Positions 1 through 6,380 of a DNA stretch of 6,449 nucleotides are shown here, piece after piece; position 1 is the stretch's first letter; every line of letters starts with the position of its first letter. Origin of the DNA: Pseudomonadales bacterium. GTDB taxonomy: Bacteria > Pseudomonadota > Gammaproteobacteria > Pseudomonadales > Moraxellaceae. Below the pieces are notes generated by a model that had not been told where the DNA came from, made no database searches, and was given only the letters and a program-made list of their open reading frames with translations. The translations under genes and the position numbers were made by a program. The stretch is from assembly GCA_013043915.1 (NCBI GenBank), contig JABEVH010000147.1, positions 1 through 6,449 on the forward strand. The letters run 5' to 3'.

Positions 1-1004
1 TGAATCCAGAGTATTTCTTGCTCCAGTCGCTCAAGTGTCTTAAGCCATACAGGAATCAACGTAGCCGGTATATCCTGTGCGCAACCACCCGGTTGCAGGG
101 TATCCATAAGCAGACGATGTCCGCACCAGGCCGCATGCTCCCGTAACCAGTCTTCTCTTAACCGTGACAACCATGACTGCGGTAAAGACCATCCTGCATC
201 ATTGGCCAATGCCCCCAAATCACCCAAATGATTGGCAATGCGTTCTCGTTCCAGCAACAGGGCCCGTAGCCAGGTAGCGCGTGGCGGGATACTGATGCCG
301 GCGATTTGCTCCAACGCCATGCACCAAGCCCAGCTGAATGCTACCGTACTATCACCACAGATACGCCCAACGATTTTTCCCGCATCCGGCCAGGGTGTAC
401 GAGCCAGGGTCCATGCCACTCCGCGGTGGGTATAACCCAACCTTTGTTCCAGCCGTAACACCTTTTCTCCAACCACGGAAAAACGAAAATGACCAGGTTC
501 AATGATGCCGGCATGGACAGGACCAACCGCTATTTCATGCACGCCAGCGCCGCTGACTTTGATAAAGTCATAATCACGATCCTGCCAGACCGCCGTATCC
601 GCGGATGCCGGGTGTAGCGGGAAATGGTTTACTGGCCAGCCATGATTTAACCAGGGACGAGCATCCACAGTTCCAGCATCGGCACGCTGTGCCCGCAAAC
701 CACAGAGGTCATAAGTAGCACGCTGCATGCGTTGTGTGCAGGGATAAATATCACTGATATCAGGAAACTCCGTGCTGGACATGGGAAGAACAAGCATCAC
801 GACCAGAAGTTCTTGACCATAGGTTAGCACCAGTTCAATACGGGGGCACCTACCCTCCCAGTACCCCATAAGACTGACGCAGCGATAACCCTCCAGTTTC
901 AGGGCTGCTACCAGCTCACGATAATGGATAGCATCAACCTGCACGTTACGCATGGGCACAGGCCCAACCCTAATTTTTGCTTGATCCAGCAGGTGATGAG
1001 TCAT
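1..1004 (-). CDS. hyfG: HyfG/HycE-like large subunit of a group 4 hydrogenase-related complex (partial, 3' end beyond the left edge)
   Basis: 334 complete codons are open from ATG at 1004-1002 to the left edge with no stop, so the C-terminal part is missing. Residues ~1-130 are the NuoC-like (30 kDa) domain, ending in TYDLCGLRA (97-105) and DARPWLNHGWP (114-124). From ~155 a NuoD/HycE-like domain follows: GPVHAGIIEPGHFRF (161-175) and RLGYTHRG (188-195) match the HycE signatures GPLH..EPGHFR and RL.Y.HRG. In active [NiFe] large subunits the next motif (L1) is RxCGxC...H. Here Cys216 is kept, but the bridging cysteine is Ser219 (codon 350-348) and the histidine is Phe223. By family knowledge this should prevent normal NiFe binding, so the protein is more likely an Ehr-type subunit than a catalytic hydrogenase. 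The second cysteine pair would lie outside the window. The start lies 5 nt after the hyfF stop, with a G-rich stretch 11-16 nt upstream. Family assignment is firm; the reaction is unknown. Confidence 0.9.
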   Translation of the reverse strand, partial: MTHHLLDQAKIRVGPVPMRNVQVDAIHYRELVAALKLEGYRCVSLMGYWEGRCPRIELVLTYGQELLVVMLVLPMSSTEFPDISDIYPCTQRMQRATYDLCGLRAQRADAGTVDARPWLNHGWPVNHFPLHPASADTAVWQDRDYDFIKVSGAGVHEIAVGPVHAGIIEPGHFRFSVVGEKVLRLEQRLGYTHRGVAWTLARTPWPDAGKIVGRICGDSTVAFSWAWCMALEQIAGISIPPRATWLRALLLERERIANHLGDLGALANDAGWSLPQSWLSRLREDWLREHAAWCGHRLLMDTLQPGGCAQDIPATLIPVWLKTLERLEQEILWI

Positions 1005-1009
1005 GCTTT

Positions 1010-2473
1010 TCAGTCCCCCCCGGTCACAGTAACCGCTTGCTGGTAGGCTAACCACAAAGTCTGCGGCATGCTGATGCCTAACCATAACGCCAACCCCAAA
1101 TGCAGAAACAGGGGCAATCGATGTGGGCGATACGGCAATCGCTGTACCGTGATTTCAGGCCCCCAGACCATATCCTGCATGCGCTGTATCAAACAGGCCA
1201 AGGCTACAAGCAATGCCAGTACCAGTAAGGGGATACTCCAGAGTTGTTGGTGGACAGCCGCGCCCAGGATCATAAACTCACTGCGAAACATGCCAAAAGG
1301 AGGCAGGCCTGCAATCGCCAGGGTTCCGGCCACTAGCCCCCAACCTGCACGTGAACTGACTGACATCAGCCCTCGTATATCTTCAATGCGCTGGCTACGG
1401 GCCTTCTGCACGGCATGACCTACCGAAAAAAACAAAGAGGACTTGATCAGGGCATGCAGGGTCATGTGCAACAGGGCTGCCGCATGAACTAAAGGACCAC
1501 TCAAACCGAATGCAAAGGTAATCAGTCCCATATGTTCGATCGATGAATACGAGAATAGACGTTTAACATCCACTTGCGTGCGCAGTCGTAGGGCGGCCAC
1601 CACCAGACTGAGCAAACCAAATCCCATCATAAGGTGTTCTGGTAACTGGTTATGCAAAGCCCCGTCAGCTAGAGCCTTACAGCGCAACAGGGCATAAAAT
1701 GCGACATTTAACAGCAGGCTAGACAGCACTGCCGAGATGGGTGTGGGCCCCTCGGCATGCGCATCAGGCAACCAGCTATGCAAAGGAACCAGACCTATTT
1801 TTGTGCCAAAACCAATCAGGGTAAACACAAAGGCCATCGCCATGATGGTAGGTTCCAAGTGCGCTCGCAGAGCCCAGAGATGGGTCCATAGCATGGCCTG
1901 GCTCCCTGCACCGCTTAACCGGTCAGCAGCCAGATAGATGAGAATGATACCGAACAGTGCTTGAGCAATGCCCACGCCCCCCAAAATAAAATATTTCCAG
2001 GCAGCTTCAAGACTGGCAGCCGTACGATAAATTCCGACCATCAACACCGCTGAGAGGGTAGCCGCTTCCAGAGCTACCCAAAGCAGTCCTAAATTATTGG
2101 TGGTCAGAGCCAGTAACATCATGCCGACGAAAATCGCATACATGGCATGATAAAGCCTTAAACGTAAAGGGCTTAAACGTCCCCGATCAGCTTCCACCTG
2201 CATATAGGGACCTGAATACAAGGCTGTCGTCGTAGCTACTAGACAGGTCAGCACCACTAAAAAAGTATTCAACGCATCCAGATAAAAGGTTTCACCGAAC
2301 AGCAAGTGCCCTTGGTGTTCAGAAACCTGCACGGCCAAATCACCAGAGGCGATTAAACATGCGGTCATGCCCAGGGTATTCATCGCCGTGGCCAAGGTAC
2401 GACGATGACCAAGAAATCCTTGAAAAATGGCAAGCAGCACAGGGCAACCCAGTAAAATAATGAGAGCGCTCAA
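1010..2473 (-). CDS. hyfF: HyfF-like antiporter-type membrane subunit (NuoL/M/N family)
   Basis: A 487-residue, strongly hydrophobic protein with about 14 membrane segments, close to the usual HyfF length. It belongs to the proton-translocating NuoL/NuoM/NuoN/MrpA/D family. Visible channel residues are Glu136 in TM5 (WVALEAATL), Lys225 in TM7 (GFGTKIGLVPLHSWLPDAH), His239 and the following PTPISAVLSS loop, Lys304 (VDVKRLFSYSSIEHMG, 301-316), Lys344 (HALIKSSLFF) and Glu399 (FRSEF). At the TM8 position where the HyfB-like paralogue has LMLK, this protein has LLLN (Asn256). The gene starts inside the end of hyfE with an ATGA overlap, which points to translational coupling, and the hyfG start follows 5 nt after its stop. 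Its role is inferred to be ion pumping in the membrane arm of the hyf-like complex. The order after a HyfE-like gene and before the large subunit separates it from Nuo and Mrp antiporter subunits. Confidence 0.93.
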   Translation of the reverse strand: MSALIILLGCPVLLAIFQGFLGHRRTLATAMNTLGMTACLIASGDLAVQVSEHQGHLLFGETFYLDALNTFLVVLTCLVATTTALYSGPYMQVEADRGRLSPLRLRLYHAMYAIFVGMMLLALTTNNLGLLWVALEAATLSAVLMVGIYRTAASLEAAWKYFILGGVGIAQALFGIILIYLAADRLSGAGSQAMLWTHLWALRAHLEPTIMAMAFVFTLIGFGTKIGLVPLHSWLPDAHAEGPTPISAVLSSLLLNVAFYALLRCKALADGALHNQLPEHLMMGFGLLSLVVAALRLRTQVDVKRLFSYSSIEHMGLITFAFGLSGPLVHAAALLHMTLHALIKSSLFFSVGHAVQKARSQRIEDIRGLMSVSSRAGWGLVAGTLAIAGLPPFGMFRSEFMILGAAVHQQLWSIPLLVLALLVALACLIQRMQDMVWGPEITVQRLPYRPHRLPLFLHLGLALWLGISMPQTLWLAYQQAVTVTGGD

Positions 2474-3132
2474 TGCTGCTTCTCCTTCAAGATTTCAAGA
2501 TGGCGAATATCAAGACTCTCAAACTGCTCGCGAATCTGGAACAGAAATATTCCCAAAATTGACAAGCCCATCAGCACATCCAGAGCCATGCCCAATTCCA
2601 CCACCATAGGCATACCATTAGCCGTGACAATGGCGGCAAACATCAAGGCATTTTCCATGGCCAGAAAACCGACCACCTGTGACAAGGCGCGCGTACGCAC
2701 GATCATCATCAGCAGAGACAGCAGTATACAGGCCAGCGCGATACCTAATCCCTGCCCTGCCACGCCAAGAGTTAGGGGCATCAAAGGTCTGGCAAGATAA
2801 AAGGCGATAATCACCAATCCTAACCCCATGAGCAGCGTCGTCGGAATATTGACCAACATTTCAGTATCCCAACGCACGCGCAGCTTTAACATCAAGCGTT
2901 TGAGCAAATGGGGAATCAGGAGGACTTTGGTTAACAAGGTCAGCAAAGCAGAACCGTAAAGCTCAGGCTGGCGTACATCATGGGCGATGAGTGCAGACAT
3001 CAGACACAAGAGCAAACCCTGCAAAGCATAAAGACGGGTCAACTGCAGAATTCGTCGTTCCGTCAGCATGGCAAACGCCAGCAAGAGCATCAACGCGGCA
3101 AGGAGATGAATGACTTGCAAAAAAAATGGCAT
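2470..3132 (-). CDS. hyfE: HyfE-like membrane subunit with NuoK-like C-terminal half
   Basis: A 220-residue protein, similar in length to E. coli HyfE (about 216), with some seven hydrophobic segments near residues 5-23, 35-51, 58-77, 93-113, 118-142, 150-172 and 178-200. The C-terminal half resembles NuoK/MrpC: SQVVGFLAMENALMF (151-165) with Glu160, and VELGMALDVL (178-187) with Glu179 and Asp185. In complex I the buried NuoK glutamates are part of the proton path; the same is inferred here. The tail after ~201 is charged (EQFESLDIRHLEILKEK) and probably faces the cytoplasm. The ATG lies 3 nt after the hyfC stop, and the last codons overlap the hyfF start by 4 nt. HyfE-type subunits distinguish hydrogenase-4-like complexes from E. 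coli formate hydrogenlyase-1, whose hyc operon has no HyfE homologue. Confidence 0.9.
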   Translation of the reverse strand: MPFFLQVIHLLAALMLLLAFAMLTERRILQLTRLYALQGLLLCLMSALIAHDVRQPELYGSALLTLLTKVLLIPHLLKRLMLKLRVRWDTEMLVNIPTTLLMGLGLVIIAFYLARPLMPLTLGVAGQGLGIALACILLSLLMMIVRTRALSQVVGFLAMENALMFAAIVTANGMPMVVELGMALDVLMGLSILGIFLFQIREQFESLDIRHLEILKEKQH

Positions 3133-3135
3133 GTC

Positions 3136-4074
3136 TCAACTCCCCAGTAACAAATGCATAAGCATACCGAGCACACCAAAAATAAAGGCCATACCAAGAA
3201 ACTCAGGGACGCGGAATATACGCAACTTGGCGCTCAGGGTTTCGATCACCGCGATGGCACACCCCACCAGCAACAGTTTGATAATCAGAGCCAGCAAAGC
3301 CAGGGGCCAGCCAGAAGCTCCTGGAGCTGTAGCAATACCCCAGGGTAAAAACAACGCCAGGCCCATGCCAGAATAAACCAGCAGACGTAACGCCTGAGTC
3401 CACTCCATCAGGGCTAAGTGCCTGCCGGAATACTCCAACACCATGGCTTCATGAATCATGGTGAGTTCAAGATGGGTCGCCGGATTATCCACGGGAATGC
3501 GACCATTTTCTGCCAGCGTAACCAGGGCATAAGCAACAGCTGCAAAAGCCAAGCTCGGATAAAGCGCGAACGGACGTGCCAGTAGGGTATCAACGATGGT
3601 GGCTAACGAGGTGGAAGATGTTAACAAGGAGGCCGTAAACAGCACCGTCAATAAAGCAGGTTCAGACAAGAATCCCATCAGCATTTCACGTCGCGCACCC
3701 AGCGTACCAAACGCGGTTCCTGTATCCATGGCCGCCAGTGCCGCCATCATGCGAGCGATAGCTAGCAGACCCACCAACGCGATGGCATCCGCGACCGGAG
3801 CCAACAATAGCCGGGTAGACAGGAGAGGAATACAGGCCGCGACGAGCGCCATACAGGTAAATATCAGATAGGGAGCCATACGAAACAAGGGGGATGCATG
3901 CTCGGCTACCACAGGCACCTTGGCAAAGAGCTTGCGCAATTGCCTATATGGCTGCCACAAGGGCGGTGCCGACCGGTTTTGTAAAACAGAACGACACTGA
4001 TTGACCCAACCCAAGTAAAGAGGTGCCAAAAATATGGCCAGCAAAGCATCCAAGCATTGCGTTAATAAACTCAT
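3136..4074 (-). CDS. hyfC: HyfC/HycD-like membrane subunit (NuoH family)
   Basis: A 312-residue membrane protein of the NuoH / respiratory-chain NADH dehydrogenase subunit 1 family, at the usual HyfC/HycD length, with about eight hydrophobic segments. Family signatures are the first cytoplasmic loop QPYRQLRKLFAK (41-52), GARREMLMGFLSEPALL (126-142, with Glu130 and Glu138), AENGRIPVDNPATHLELTM (188-206, with Glu189, Arg192, Asp196 and Glu204), IHEAMVLEYSGRHLAL (207-222) and ETLSAKLRIFRVPEFLG (278-294). These acidic loops form the quinone-side heel and the start of the proton path in complex I, where NuoH contacts the NuoD-type subunit. HyfC would therefore link the HyfG-containing peripheral arm to the HyfB/HyfF channels. 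The ATG overlaps the hyfB stop (ATGA). In E. coli hyf, hyfD follows hyfC; here hyfE follows directly. Confidence 0.93.
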   Translation of the reverse strand: MSLLTQCLDALLAIFLAPLYLGWVNQCRSVLQNRSAPPLWQPYRQLRKLFAKVPVVAEHASPLFRMAPYLIFTCMALVAACIPLLSTRLLLAPVADAIALVGLLAIARMMAALAAMDTGTAFGTLGARREMLMGFLSEPALLTVLFTASLLTSSTSLATIVDTLLARPFALYPSLAFAAVAYALVTLAENGRIPVDNPATHLELTMIHEAMVLEYSGRHLALMEWTQALRLLVYSGMGLALFLPWGIATAPGASGWPLALLALIIKLLLVGCAIAVIETLSAKLRIFRVPEFLGMAFIFGVLGMLMHLLLGS

Positions 4075-6077
4075 GATACAACCACCACCAGCAAGACTAC
4101 CAACGTCACAAAGCTAATGCCCAGTGACAGAGCTATTGAACCCTGCAAGTGTCGAGTTTCATGGCTGATGCGTTCCAGGCCTGCGATTAAAGGTAGATAG
4201 CATCTTTCCCAGATACGATCATGCACCGCCACATCGTAATGCGGTTGACGGTCCGTCACCGATGGAAATTGAATGATCATACGCATGAACGGGGAAAAAA
4301 TCTGGCGTATGGGTTGCCCAAAACCCTCCGCTGTATCTTGCATACGTGAAGTCTGCCAGGGATATCCACAATCCCAGGCAGCTGATCGACGGCTTTTACC
4401 ATGCTGAAACAGTCGTACCAACATAAAGACCAGCCCCCAGCCCAAGGCCAAAACCAGTAAAAACACCAAGGGACTGTAACTGGCGCGCGCCAACCCCATA
4501 GGCGCCAATAACCATCCATGCTGGGCAGCTGTTGCAAGATCAGGCAGGTTAAGAAGATGATGTGCGACATGCAGGGCTAGCGGCAACAGATAGGTAGGTA
4601 GTAGTCCCAAAATCATGCATCCCAGGGCAAGCAGGCCCATGCCCCAGCGCTCACGGCTACCGGCATCGCGAGCATCCAGCAAACCTGGCTCGCGTGGTTG
4701 TCCCAAAAAGACAATCCCGTAGAACTTAACCATGGTATAAGCCGATAACGCCGTGACTAAAGCGATCACGGCACTTAACACGGGAATAAGCAGGTTAAGC
4801 AGATCCTGAGGCAAGTTAGGTGTAAACAAAAAAGCCTGCAAAATCAACCACTCAGCAACAAAACCTGCGAATAGAGGTAATCCGGCAGCACTTAATACCC
4901 CAACCAGGGCCAGCCAGGCTGTCCAGGGCATACGCCGCATAAGCCCCCCTAAATGGCCTAGGTTGCGTTCACCCGTGGCATGAAGCACTGAACCCGTTGC
5001 CAGGAACAAGAGGCTCTTAAACAGGGCATGACTAAAGGTGTGATAAAGCACAGCAGCCAAGGCCATGGCTGACAATTGCATCATGCCGTAGCTTCGAAAT
5101 ATCAGCGCCAGCCCGAGAGCGACACACAACAGCCCCATGTTTTCCATGGAGGAGTACGCCAGTAATCTCTTCATATCAACTTGAACAGCCGCATGAATAA
5201 CACCATAAAGAGCGGTCAGCAAACCCATGCCCAGTATAAGAACACCACACCATGAAGGCAGAGCAGGCAACCAGATCAAGGTCCAGCGCAGCAAGGCATA
5301 AAGAGCCGTCTTAAGCATCAATCCACTCATCAGGGCAGATACAGGAGAAGGCGCTGCAGGATGAGCTTCAGGTAGCCAGACATGAAAGGGAACCAAGCCC
5401 ATTTTGGCAAACAGACCGGCAATGGCCAGCATAACCACCCCTGAAAGTCCGATAGGCCCCACGCCGCTATGCCCGAGACCATCCTCAAGCCCGGGAGTAT
5501 GCAAAGACAAGAAAGCTACCAGCAAAAGCAAACCACCTGCTTGCGCCATCACCAGATAAAGCAATCCTGCATCGCGTATTTCCTTGAGCTTATGATTGCT
5601 GGTAACCAACAGGTAGGAACTCACCGCCATACTTTCCCAAGCCAGCATGAATAGATAGGCATTACTGGCTAGTACAACCAGAGACATACCTATGAGAAAG
5701 TTATGATAATGAAAACAGATCAGACCCGCTGGAGTGGCCTCACGATGCCTGAAATATGCCGCTGCAAACAAGGATATCGCCGCGCTGACTGAACCCAGCA
5801 CGAGCAGAAACCACGCTGATAAAGGATCTAGCCTTACTTGCCAGGATAAGCCAGGAATGCCTAAATTCCAGTGACTACAGGCAGCCCCTGCACCTAACTC
5901 ATACCCTGCAGCGACAGCGAGCAATAAACCAGCCACAGCTCCCGCCGGGAATAACCAGCGTGTAACCCCCTGCACCCATTTCATAAAAAACAGCCCGAGA
6001 ATACCCAGCAGGAACCAGCACAGCAGTGCAATCTGCACGATATCCAGAGCTAGGACTGAACCCCGCAAGTCATTCAA
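4071..6077 (-). CDS. hyfB: HyfB/HycC-like antiporter-type membrane subunit with long C-terminal extension
   Basis: A 668-residue NuoL-like protein at the usual HyfB/HycC length. The antiporter core (~residues 80-500) carries Glu148 in TM5 (AWESMAVSSYLLV), Lys225 in TM7 (FAKMGLVPFHVWLPEAHP), the PSPVSALMSGLMLK loop with Lys256 in TM8, DMKRLLAYSSMENMG (301-315), Lys354 (HALFKSLLF) and Glu409 (FVAEWLI). All the lysine and glutamate positions expected of an active ion channel are present. The C-terminal part (~550-668) holds WDCGYPW...RMQDTAEGFGQPI (568-590), a HycC/HyfB hallmark that marks the protein as hydrogenase-type and not NuoL, and ends in a final membrane helix (646-667). It is the first gene of the operon. 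ATG 6077 is preceded directly by an in-frame TGA, so no longer start exists. No strong Shine-Dalgarno sequence is seen; a GAG lies about 9 nt upstream. Confidence 0.94.
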   Translation of the reverse strand: MNDLRGSVLALDIVQIALLCWFLLGILGLFFMKWVQGVTRWLFPAGAVAGLLLAVAAGYELGAGAACSHWNLGIPGLSWQVRLDPLSAWFLLVLGSVSAAISLFAAAYFRHREATPAGLICFHYHNFLIGMSLVVLASNAYLFMLAWESMAVSSYLLVTSNHKLKEIRDAGLLYLVMAQAGGLLLLVAFLSLHTPGLEDGLGHSGVGPIGLSGVVMLAIAGLFAKMGLVPFHVWLPEAHPAAPSPVSALMSGLMLKTALYALLRWTLIWLPALPSWCGVLILGMGLLTALYGVIHAAVQVDMKRLLAYSSMENMGLLCVALGLALIFRSYGMMQLSAMALAAVLYHTFSHALFKSLLFLATGSVLHATGERNLGHLGGLMRRMPWTAWLALVGVLSAAGLPLFAGFVAEWLILQAFLFTPNLPQDLLNLLIPVLSAVIALVTALSAYTMVKFYGIVFLGQPREPGLLDARDAGSRERWGMGLLALGCMILGLLPTYLLPLALHVAHHLLNLPDLATAAQHGWLLAPMGLARASYSPLVFLLVLALGWGLVFMLVRLFQHGKSRRSAAWDCGYPWQTSRMQDTAEGFGQPIRQIFSPFMRMIIQFPSVTDRQPHYDVAVHDRIWERCYLPLIAGLERISHETRHLQGSIALSLGISFVTLVVLLVVVVS

Positions 6078-6091
6078 GGTCTCGGCACCCT

Positions 6092-6110
6092 TATAAATAT
6101 GGTATTTATA
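6092..6110. repeat. 19-bp perfect AT-only-arm palindrome in the divergent intergenic region
   Basis: The arms TATAAATA (6092-6099) and TATTTATA (6103-6110) are perfect 8-nt inverted repeats around a 3-nt centre, TGG. It lies 15-33 bp upstream of the hyfB start and covers the best -10-like sequence for minus-strand transcription, so it could be an operator for the hyf-like operon. The arms are pure A/T, so some of the symmetry may reflect composition. Confidence 0.55.
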
Positions 6111-6133
6111 TGTGCATAGTATGTTAATGTTTT
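6105..6133 (-). promoter_or_regulatory. Candidate sigma70-like promoter of the hyf-like operon
   Basis: On the minus strand TATAAA (6110-6105) matches the -10 consensus at five of six positions. A weak -35-like AAAACA (6133-6128) lies 17 bp before it. Transcription would begin near 6098, giving a leader of about 20 nt before the hyfB ATG. This is the only non-coding space upstream of the five-gene operon, so a promoter is expected here, but the -35 match is poor and AT-rich DNA gives chance matches. Confidence 0.35.
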
Positions 6134-6139
6134 TATGAT
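6111..6139 (+). promoter_or_regulatory. Candidate promoter of the ribbon-helix-helix gene
   Basis: TATGAT (6134-6139) matches the -10 consensus at five of six positions, and a weak -35-like TGTGCA (6111-6116) lies 17 bp upstream. Transcription would start near 6146 and leave a leader of about 60 nt before the ATG. The -10 falls between the two halves of the inverted repeat, the usual placement for a repressor operator. Confidence 0.35.
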
Positions 6140-6147
6140 AACATACT
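6118..6147. promoter_or_regulatory. Inverted repeat, probable operator of the ribbon-helix-helix regulator
   Basis: AGTATGTTA (6118-6126) and TAACATACT (6139-6147) are perfect 9-nt inverted repeats separated by 12 nt, with centres 21 bp apart. That is two helical turns, so both half-sites face the same side of the DNA. The repeat covers the -10-like TATGAT (6134-6139) of the candidate promoter for the downstream regulator gene. Ribbon-helix-helix proteins commonly bind repeated short sites over their own promoter; that this is the site for the neighbouring protein is inference. Confidence 0.55.
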
Positions 6148-6168
6148 CATAAAATGCTTGTCATGAGC

Positions 6169-6177
6169 TAACTTACT
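6169..6177 (+). repeat. Third, imperfect copy of the operator half-site
   Basis: TAACTTACT differs from the half-site TAACATACT (6139-6147) at one of nine positions and lies in the same orientation exactly 30 bp downstream, close to three helical turns. It may be an auxiliary site for a cooperatively binding regulator. A single near match in AT-rich DNA could be chance. Confidence 0.35.
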
Positions 6178-6196
6178 TTCTATTTCGAGTAACAAC

Positions 6197-6200
6197 GAGG
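6197..6200 (+). promoter_or_regulatory. Ribosome binding site of the ribbon-helix-helix gene
   Basis: GAGG lies 8 nt before the ATG at 6209, a normal Shine-Dalgarno spacing. It supports this start for a gene that is otherwise short enough to be overlooked. Confidence 0.6.
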
Positions 6201-6208
6201 CAGGGCCT

Positions 6209-6370
6209 ATGGAATCAAAAACAGCGCGACTCACGGTTCTGATCGATCCTGTGAAAAAACTAGCCTTTGAGCAACTTTGCACTGCCCAAGATCTGACTCC
6301 CTCCCAAGTAGTCAGGCAACTCATACGCGACTACCTAGAAAAGCACAACACTAAACCTCCCCATGTCTAA
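6209..6370 (+). CDS. Small ribbon-helix-helix (CopG/Arc-type) DNA-binding protein
   Basis: A 53-residue protein. Residues 6-13 (ARLTVLID) form the N-terminal beta strand with alternating polar and hydrophobic residues that inserts into the DNA major groove. Helix 1 is around PVKKLAFEQLCTAQ (14-27), and the turn with the start of helix 2 (LTPSQVVRQLIRDYLEK, 29-45) matches the usual ribbon-helix-helix pattern. Such proteins act as dimers, as antitoxins, plasmid copy regulators or local repressors. No toxin-like gene follows within the window. The gene diverges from the hyf-like operon across a 131-bp region carrying inverted repeats, so autoregulation and perhaps control of the operon are plausible. 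The last residues (HNTKPPHV) and the stop codon lie in or next to the hairpin of a probable IS200/IS605 end, so the original C-terminus may have been replaced by insertion. Confidence 0.75.
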   Translation: MESKTARLTVLIDPVKKLAFEQLCTAQDLTPSQVVRQLIRDYLEKHNTKPPHV

Positions 6371-6380
6371 AGACAGGGGG
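6359..6380. mobile_element. Imperfect hairpin resembling an IS200/IS605-family terminal palindrome
   Basis: CCCC-A-TGTC, loop TAAA, GACA-G-GGGG: an outer and an inner 4-bp stem separated by one mismatched pair (6363 opposite 6376). The form, a GC-rich hairpin with an unpaired base and a short loop followed by a TTCT-type sequence, is what I recall of IS200/IS605 element ends, which are recognised as single-strand hairpins by TnpA. No T-run follows on either strand, so it is a poor intrinsic terminator. The other end and any tnpA gene lie outside the window, so the assignment rests on hairpin shape and the adjacent TnpB-like tail. Confidence 0.45.

Noticed and set aside
341..526. 61-residue minus-strand open frame within the hyfG-like region
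   Set aside because: It is a shifted frame of the large-subunit gene; the true frame carries the HycE-like motifs across the same bases.
1..1004. Genuine hydrogen-evolving hydrogenase-4 / formate hydrogenlyase-2
   Set aside because: The first NiFe ligand motif is broken (Ser and Phe in place of Cys and His), so the name hydrogenase describes homology only.
1068..1418. 116-residue plus-strand open frame inside the hyfF-like gene
   Set aside because: It lies antisense to a gene with clear family motifs, its product is low-complexity with no recognisable fold, and no ribosome binding site supports it.
1..6077. Respiratory complex I (nuo), Mrp antiporter or DabA/DabB inorganic-carbon pump operon
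   Set aside because: HyfE, the HycC/HyfB-type C-terminal extension (WDCGY...FGQPI) and the fused NuoC-NuoD-like large subunit after HyfF indicate a hydrogenase-4-type complex. No MrpB/E/F/G genes and no DabA are present.
6158..6186. Second plus-strand promoter, TTGTCA with 17 bp to TATTTC
   Set aside because: The -35 is good (five of six) but the -10 matches at only three positions; TATGAT upstream is the better candidate.
6133..6324. 63-residue minus-strand open frame opposite the ribbon-helix-helix gene
   Set aside because: The plus-strand frame has a Shine-Dalgarno sequence and a recognisable fold, and the antisense product has no motif.
6359..6380. Intrinsic transcription terminator for the ribbon-helix-helix gene
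   Set aside because: The stem has an internal mismatch, contains the stop codon in its loop and is followed by TTCTAAGG with no T-run. An insertion-element hairpin explains it better.
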